Assembly (NCBI GenBank): GCA_016098155.1
Contig: JAAAJB010000026.1
Location: 1-64,000, forward strand
DNA length: 64,000 nt
Source: Actinomortierella ambigua
Lineage: Eukaryota > Mortierellomycota > Mortierellomycetes > Mortierellales > Mortierellaceae
Direction: 5' to 3'
Positions 58,081-64,000 of this stretch are shown here, one piece after another. Position 1 is the stretch's first letter; every line of letters begins with the position of its first letter. The notes under the pieces were generated by a model, which worked only from the letters and a program-made list of their open reading frames with translations, was not told the origin of the DNA and did not search any database. The position numbers were made by a program, and so were the translations under genes.

Positions 58081-59006
58081 CTACTTCTTTCCGTAAACCT
58101 CGCCATCCTGGAACTCCTTGGCCCACTATTAGGTACATCGAAAAGAAAGCTTGTTGTCAGCGAATCTTTTCCATTCCCCACCCTTAAAAGCAAGTGGCAA
58201 ATACTCACAGAAAATAAGTGACTTACCAGCTGCGAAGGAATCCAGCCCTTGGGACGAGCATGGCGTTGCTATTGGATAAAAAGAAAACAACGAGAGCTTG
58301 ATTAGGGATGATGACTTCCAAGCTAGGTGAATTCACTGTTCCACGCTCAAGCTTCCGAGATCCATCAATAGAGGGGCAATCTGGTGGCATGAAATAGCCT
58401 TTCTGAAGAAGAAGAAGAAAAAGAAGAAAAAAAACAAGCCGGTGGCTCGATTCGGCGGCTCGCTGCAGAAGCGGTATATAATGCCCGCAAGCCATTTTCC
58501 ATGCCAACGCGTTGATTCCGCGTTAGACCCTTAGTCCCGTAATAAATACGCTGAAGGAATCCTGGGCAGTATGAGCATTCAATCAACCGCTCAGTCTTCG
58601 ATCTCCTGGTTTGGTTGGAAAATTTGACCGGACCCCTATGAGAAGCGGATAAAAGACGGGAAGCATACCTCGTTCTCAGCGGAGAACCTCCATGCAGCAG
58701 CTGTGATGGTACCAGCGATAGCGACAGCAATAGCAGTGTTGGACTTCCAGTTGGTAGGCTGAGTCCACCAGCCACCGGCAGGAGACCTAATCGTGGGGAT
58801 TTCCAGAGATGAAAGACATTAGTTGTGATGCATGGAGAGTCGAAGAGTCATTCATGGAGTACATGTCCCGATCTGTGCGGAGTATTGAAGGAGGGACACA
58901 ATCTACTGCTGCTCTGTCCTCGGTGAAGGTAGAGAGGCAGATGATGTAAGGGGGGTGGGCATTACCAGACGTGTTTAGGATAAGGATAACGGCCACCACC
59001 ACCCAT
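58081..59006 (-). CDS. Small conserved single-pass membrane protein, 81 aa, four exons
   Basis: Exons 59006-58966, 58786-58669, 58268-58227 and 58125-58081 join in frame. The product starts MGGGGRYPYPKHVWSPAGGW, continues with WTQPTNWKSN, one membrane helix (TAIAVAIAGTITAAAW), RFSAENEQRHARPKGWIPSQ and a short tail WAKEFQDGEVYGKK. I recall similar small fungal proteins opening with MGGG and YPYPKHVWSPAGGWW. Size and layout fit accessory subunits or assembly factors of mitochondrial inner-membrane complexes, but I cannot name it. Four exons for 81 codons, all with clean GT-AG borders and matching phases, strongly support a real gene that simple open-frame searches would miss. Confidence 0.75.
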
Positions 59007-59573
59007 GGTTGTAGTATGAATAATGCGAGTGTTGAAGGTTGAATGAACACGGATTTGCGCCGGGCATTTCGTCCGAAAGGTGAACGAGGCAGATGTGGCT
59101 TGGAATGTGCAATTAGACATACGACTGTTCATTTACAGAAAATTGCTTCTTCCCCCCAATCCTTTTGGATGTACAGCACCAGGGGGTTTGTTGCTTCCAA
59201 AGGTTGGGCACGACCTCGAGTGTCAGGTTGTGAGGCTGACGCTTGCTCGACTTTTTTCCAAGCACGATCATCTAACAATCCTGTCGTTATTTGGCTTTTC
59301 TTCGAGGTGAGAAACGAGGCGCTGTACTTCCCCACATTTGAAAGGACCCTGGAACAATCGTGGCTACGCCCTCTCTCTACCTGTCTCTTCGGCTCGGTCG
59401 CTCTTAACAAACACAACACGAGGCAATCACAATACAGTGAACACAGTTTGGGGATTGCGTGCACTCTCTTCTCCTCCTCCATAAATAATATAGTATCGTT
59501 CGTGCCATCGAGGCGCTCTCTCCTTTTCAACCTTCTCCCCCCACACATATTCGACCATACAGTTCAATCCACC
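59007..59573. promoter_or_regulatory. Divergent region, small membrane protein and P450-2
   Basis: 567 bp, no gene of its own. The large open frame on the plus strand is non-coding in character until it meets the P450 first exon. Confidence 0.45.
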
Positions 59574-61998
59574 ATGGCTATCATGTCCCGATTCATTGAG
59601 CGCCGTGCTGAAGATATCCTCTCTAAGCTTCATACGACCAGTTGGCAAGTCATTCTATTTTCTAATCTGAGAGACCCTCGGTCCCTCGCTCGGCTTGGAC
59701 TGCATCTGGTAGCTATACGGGTCGTGTACAAGGTATGCTATGCACCCCCATCTTCTCCGCCCTCAGTGCCACACTGCAAAAGTGTTTGACATTTGCCCAA
59801 GTCATGTTCACCAGCTCTAGTCTCTCTGAACGGAAAAAAGATTGTCTACAATCTTTTCTTCCACCCACTTAGCTCAGTGCCTGGCAACCCCATCCTCAAA
59901 GCTACCACCTTTTTCTCGGGTTTAAACGCCTTCTTGGGCTCCAAGTACGGATGCAGGTTTGCTGAAGGGAGAAATAGACCGTGAGAGCACTCTCCTGCAA
60001 TGCGGTCTGACAATGCTATATATCATCTCTTCTACCCTTCTTCAAGCCATGAGATCATGCTAGCCTTCCACAAAAAATATGGCAAGATTGTTCGGCTCGG
60101 TAAGGACACTGCCTAAAAAAACGATCATTTTTCATTGGAGCCAACTCGCAAATTGTGAACTGACAATGATGCTTGACCACCCACAGACTCCAACACTATA
60201 ACTATTGCAGACAGGGACATCATTCGAGAGGTACGAACAATAGACTGCAATGCCATGCAACATGAAGGCTATGCATACCTTGTAATTGAACCATTCCCTC
60301 TCACATTATTTATTGGCAGATACTTGTGACAGAGGACTATCCGAAGAGCGTCATCCACGAGGGCTTTGAGCTCATTGGGCAGCCAGACCTCTTCTCTGCT
60401 CGCGATAAAGACTTTCATCGCGCTCGAGTATGTATTACTTCTGAACTGAGTGTGTCGCTCTATGGCGCGTTTCAACTAAAGACGTTGATACCACCTGGCT
60501 GATACACATAACCTTTGTTGGCTGCGACGAACGAAAACTCCCCCCACTCATCAATATAGCGCCGACTTGTCTCTCCGGCCTTCGGTCTTGCCTACCTGCG
60601 TACACTTGAACCCATCATGCAAGAGTGTATCGGTCTTTTGATCAGGAAGATCGATGCCACGTTGCAGGATCCAGGCTCAGCAAATGGAAATGCTCACCCT
60701 CAAGGTCACATCGATATCTACAGCCTGCTGAACCGTCTTTCATTTGGTAATGCATCAGGCCATTGTATGTTGTATTTCGGAAGGCACATTTCTTTGCCAT
60801 TAACATATAGTTGTTCATGCTTGTTCAAAAAAAAACAAGATATTATCGGAAGCAGCGCTTTCGGACAGTCCTTCAACTTGATAGAGAATGATACCAATCC
60901 AATCATTGAGCAAATAGCTGCTTCCTTGAAGCGAGCATGGCGGCAGGTAACTAATCCTTGCAAGGAATAGGAAGGGCATCTAAGGGCGTTTCTTTTAAGC
61001 CAACACTACTAATTCATATCATGTCCGATTTTTAGACTTTCAACCCTTGGATGAAGTACATCATCCCTGTTGATTACTCGTTCTTCAACTTTGCAGTGGA
61101 GCGCGTTAGAGCTCGACGTGCTTTAGGAGAAAAGGGGCGACGTTCCGACTTGCTACAGTATCTGCTAGATGCTCAGGCACGTGAGATCGAGGAGGGGAAC
61201 GGACCGACAGGAAATGAAGCTGAAGACATCAGGACCGGAAAACTCACGAATAAGGCTATTGAGATAGAGGCGTTCGTCTTTTTGTAAGACTGGCATGTTC
61301 ATTGTTGCGATTTTTTCCCCAGTTAATCGTGCTTGAATTCCATAGTCTCTAGCTAAAAGTCTTCTTCCCATCCTTGTTCTCCTAAACAACCATTTAGGAT
61401 TGCTGGCTCGGAGACAACCTCCACTGCACTTACATGGGCGCTGCTCTATCTTGTCAAGCACCAAGACAAGCTCAAGCGCCTTCGTGAGGAGATCGATGGC
61501 GCCACCAGTGGCAACCCCTCTAACCAGCTACCCAAGCTCGAGCAAGTACGCAAGCTACCCTACCTTGACGCTGTGCTCAACGAGTCGTTCCGTCTAAGAC
61601 CCGTTGCTGCAACAGGGATCCCGCGTGAGGTTCCGGAAGACAGAGAAATGCTCGGATACAAGATCCCCAAGGGAACAATCTGCCTGGCACAGATTCGACA
61701 GCTTCACAGTGACCCATTATTCTTTCCCAAACCCGACGAGTTCATTCCCGAGCGTTGGATCCCAAGCGAGTCGCCCTTTCCCCCGATCCAAGACTTTACC
61801 TTCTACCCATTCTCCGCAGGCACGCGCAATTGTGTTGGCAAGAACTTTGCCATGATGGAGCTGCGTCTCATACTGTCTGCCATTGTGTCTACGTATGACT
61901 TGGAGTTTATCCCGGGCCAGAATGAGCGTTATCTTCAGTTTATTACTACAGTTTTTGTGGCAGGCCAGTATCTTATCAGCATGAAGCGTCGCTCGTAA
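59574..61998 (+). CDS. Cytochrome P450 monooxygenase 2
   Basis: Paralogue of the P450 at 48577-45805. Nine exons (59574-59732, 59841-59944, 60047-60099, 60187-60230, 60320-60427, 60560-60746, 60840-60946, 61036-61283, 61398-61998) give 536 residues. Exons 2-6 and 8 have identical lengths to the other copy (104, 53, 44, 108, 187, 248 nt). The last exon here equals three exons there. Motifs: LFFHPLSSVPGN, IAGSETTSTALTW, ExxR in NESFRLRP, FIPERW, haem loop FYPFSAGTRNCVGKNFA. The N-terminus is about 14 residues longer than in copy 1. Oxygen-dependent hydroxylation of an unknown, perhaps lipid, substrate. Confidence 0.93.
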
Positions 61999-63049
61999 TA
62001 ATGCTGAAGGAGGGAGGAGGGAGGAGGGAGGAGGAAGATAAAACTCAGGCATCCGCGCGCATTGGTAAAACAATAAAGATTGCATACAAAGCATCCGCGA
62101 TTCAACATCCTCTACATGTTTTTTTTTTCATGCCCCACCACTGCAGCGATGACGATCCGGGCTGAGCACCCTTTTAGTGTTTGACTATTCTTGGTGGAGG
62201 GTGCACCGTGTGATGTCGACTCACATTCGGTCCTTGTATGCGACCCTGGCTCTGATCCCTGGTCTTGTTTACCTCTTTATGGATTGCGTGCCAATTTCAA
62301 TACTTGGTTCCACGAATACAATATCCAGAGGCCTCTGTTCTTTTCGTTCTTGCCTATCTGTGGATGCACGCACACATGTGAGCACAGACCTATCAAGAAC
62401 ACCTTGATCCATCTCACCTGGTCTAGCGATAATGGTGGACACCGCTCGACGCCTGCTGCGCCGCTTGAATGTCTCTATTTCGGATGGGTTAGAGCTGCCT
62501 TCCTTCCCTCGCGAGTCCAGTGGATGAATCATACATTCTGGATGGGGTGTGGTGCACATCGAAGCGTGATTCTCTATCGACCTGACCCCCATTATCAACG
62601 CCAATGGGATTCATAGCGATGAAGCAAGCAATAGAATGCTGAAGGATATACATTGTGCAACACTCCGGAAAATCACACGGTTATAAGGAAAGAAAGAGAT
62701 TCTCGAGAAATGAAAAGTTCCCTAGACCTTCATAAGCCCAACCGTATTGGATGGAATACTCACCAACAACTATCCCATCATCACCAGCCGGGTACTGTTG
62801 GCAAACGAGCAAGACACACACACAGACAATCACACACATACACACACTCTCTCTTCGAATGCAGTAAAGTATCAATTGAAACAACCGTAGTTTTATTCGA
62901 GCTTTCGCGTGGCAGATGTGCGAGACTGAGCTGGGCTGGCTTGTGGCTCTGTTGTGAGGTCATCGGTGGAACTATGATGAACCTGGACCTCGGACAAAAG
63001 GTTCGAGTCATCATGATGTTTGACTCTGCCTACTTCTACTGTGACTTCA
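61999..63049. other. Intergenic, inverted flank of the secreted-protein repeat unit
   Basis: Read on the minus strand, about 62.4-62.9 kb aligns with the downstream flanks of the array copies at 6-12 kb (for example 62776-62815 with 8250-8305 and 11655-11700). A CA/GT run lies near 62812-62848. No separate gene. Confidence 0.5.
62009..62034. repeat. (GGAGGGA)n short tandem repeat
   Basis: Three to four G/A-rich 7-mers directly after the P450-2 stop codon. Confidence 0.8.
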
Positions 63050-63397
63050 CTAATGGCGACCAACGTAGTCAAACGCACAGTAGAACGACTTCACCGTCAT
63101 ACCGTCTGTTTTTTTGTCAGGTTCGCCGCCGACGAAAATATCGGCGTAATTCCCTTTCGCCCAGTACCTCCCGATCGTCCCGCAATCTGCCACAGTAAAG
63201 ATTCTGCACATCTTGCCGGTTACGTCGACGCTTCTGAATTTAAAAGATGCGTTCATGCACTGGTACTCCTCGACTTCGAACGGGTGTTCATTGCCATCTT
63301 CATCCTTGAAAGTGACAGGCATGCCGTGGGCGAGCGTACTCAGGAGGGTAGTCGTGGCGATGGCAGCAATGGCGAGGAGGCTCGAACAGCGTGTCAT
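63050..63397 (-). CDS. Small secreted four-Cys protein D (inverted, distant copy)
   Basis: 115 residues, signal peptide MTRCSSLLAIAAIATTTLLS ending STLAHG, mature domain with four cysteines in the family order (YQC, C-x7-C in CRIFTVADC, SFYC). The promoter geometry of the tandem array is preserved in mirror image: palindrome 63705-63691, TATA at 63601-63595 (204 nt before the ATG) and a 99-nt 5'UTR intron at 63511-63413. It lies more than 50 kb from the array and on the other strand, next to a P450, and it keeps downstream flank as well. It therefore moved as a whole unit. Confidence 0.8.
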   Translation of the reverse strand: MTRCSSLLAIAAIATTTLLSTLAHGMPVTFKDEDGNEHPFEVEEYQCMNASFKFRSVDVTGKMCRIFTVADCGTIGRYWAKGNYADIFVGGEPDKKTDGMTVKSFYCAFDYVGRH

Positions 63398-63594
63398 TTT
63401 GGGGAACCTTGACTAATGAAAGTGAGAGTGCGTTTGAGGATACGGTGAGCCACAAGAAAGGATGAAAGACATCGGTAGCAAGGCCAATGTTACTCGACTT
63501 GTTGAACTTACTGATGAGGGGTCTTCAGGTGGAGGGGTGGTGTGAGGTGTAGTGGCGAATTGAGATAGAGGACATGATCTGTGAGTCTTGGGGG

Positions 63595-63601
63595 TTTTAT
63601 A
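63595..63601 (-). promoter_or_regulatory. TATA box of secreted-protein gene D
   Basis: TATAAAA read on the minus strand, 204 nt before the ATG; same spacing as copies A-C. Confidence 0.75.
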
Positions 63602-63690
63602 CGAAAGGGAGACCGCTTAGGGGGCGCCAGGTGACCCCAGGATTGTTGACCGTGGATTCGAAAGGAGATTAGGCTAAGGTATCCAACCCC

Positions 63691-63705
63691 CAACGAAGTT
63701 CGTTG
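63691..63705. promoter_or_regulatory. 15-bp palindrome upstream of secreted-protein gene D
   Basis: CAACGAAGTTCGTTG, the reverse complement of the element at 10830-10844 upstream of copy C, at a similar distance from the TATA box. Confidence 0.45.
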
Positions 63706-63893
63706 AGAGGGACTCACGCTTACAACTTCAGATACATATATCATAAAAATGAAGGGGGTGAAACAGGCTGTCTCACAGCTTGTGTACGTACCAAGGACGC
63801 GAGGATGACTTTCGAACCCAGTCCAAAATTCGTTGCGCAAAACACGGTGAATTATGGACTGGAAGCGTCTGAAGGGACTGGCGAAAGAGGAAA

Positions 63894-64000
63894 TTCGGTC
63901 CTACGCACAGTGCCCTGCCACCTCTTTTTTTCTCTGGTGGACTGAGGAGAAGGGTAGATGGCCCACAGTAGAGTGGCAGGGCACTGTGCGTAGGACCGAA
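63894..64000. repeat. Perfect 28-bp inverted repeat at the window edge
   Basis: 63894-63921 (beginning TTCGGTCCTACGCACAGTG) is the exact reverse complement of 63973-64000, separated by 51 bp. It may extend past the window. Could be the termini of a miniature inverted-repeat element or an end artefact. Confidence 0.85.

Noticed and set aside
59043..59789. 248-codon plus-strand frame read as one long protein
   Set aside because: Only the part from the ATG at 59574 matches the P450 paralogue; the upstream part is promoter region.

Overview
The window is nuclear DNA of a filamentous fungus. Genes are split by short GT-AG introns, often with poly-A/T or poly-C/T stretches, and TATA boxes precede several starts. 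The housekeeping set (NAD-dependent saccharopine dehydrogenase, beta-COP, SNW/SKIP splicing factor, Spo11, mitoribosomal bS21m, 20S proteasome beta1 and beta4) is fungal. The many small secreted proteins and the gene architecture suggest an early-diverging lineage such as Mortierellomycotina; that placement is my inference. No tRNA, rRNA, CRISPR array or viral gene was seen.

Layout. 1-2.06 kb: 3' part of a propionyl/acyl-CoA synthetase (+). 2.7-5.5 kb: weak or decayed genes, including a hypothetical three-exon gene (-) and a broken transposase-like reading frame ending in an OrfB/TnpB-like zinc ribbon and D-x-x-A-x-x-N motif. 5.9-11.9 kb: tandem array of about 1.6-1.8 kb units, each carrying a small four-cysteine secreted protein gene with an almost invariant promoter, 5'UTR intron and signal peptide (three intact copies and one broken). 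A fifth copy lies inverted at 63 kb. 13-16 kb: pyruvate kinase (-). 16.7-19.6 kb: membrane-anchored PC-esterase-like protein lacking its nucleophilic Ser (-). 20-25 kb: proteasome beta4 (+), a Trp-rich secreted peptide (-), LYS1 (+), bS21m (+). 25.9-28.7 kb: DUF1647-type protein (+) and a second Trp-rich secreted peptide (-). 29.2-32.6 kb: beta-COP (-).

33.0-44.8 kb is the most unusual region: five head-to-tail paralogues (-), plus one gene relic, encoding membrane-anchored proteins whose outer part is made of short repeated beta-strand-like segments. The three closest copies share exon number, exon lengths and intron phases. 45.8-48.6 kb: 11-exon cytochrome P450 (-). 49.5-50.8 kb: Cu/Zn superoxide dismutase (+). 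51.1-53.9 kb: Spo11 with a very long N-terminal extension (-). 54.2-56.1 kb: SNW/SKIP (-), diverging from proteasome beta1 (56.5-57.8 kb, +, with an assembly gap in an intron). 58.1-59.0 kb: tiny four-exon conserved membrane protein (-), diverging from a second P450 (59.6-62.0 kb, +) that is paralogous to the first but lacks its last two introns. The window ends in a perfect 28-bp inverted repeat.

The housekeeping genes do not form a pathway together. The accessory genes (secreted four-Cys family, Trp-rich peptides, membrane beta-repeat array, P450 pair) look like locally duplicated surface, secreted or metabolic families. Exon coordinates were assigned by hand from splice sites, frame continuity and family similarity.
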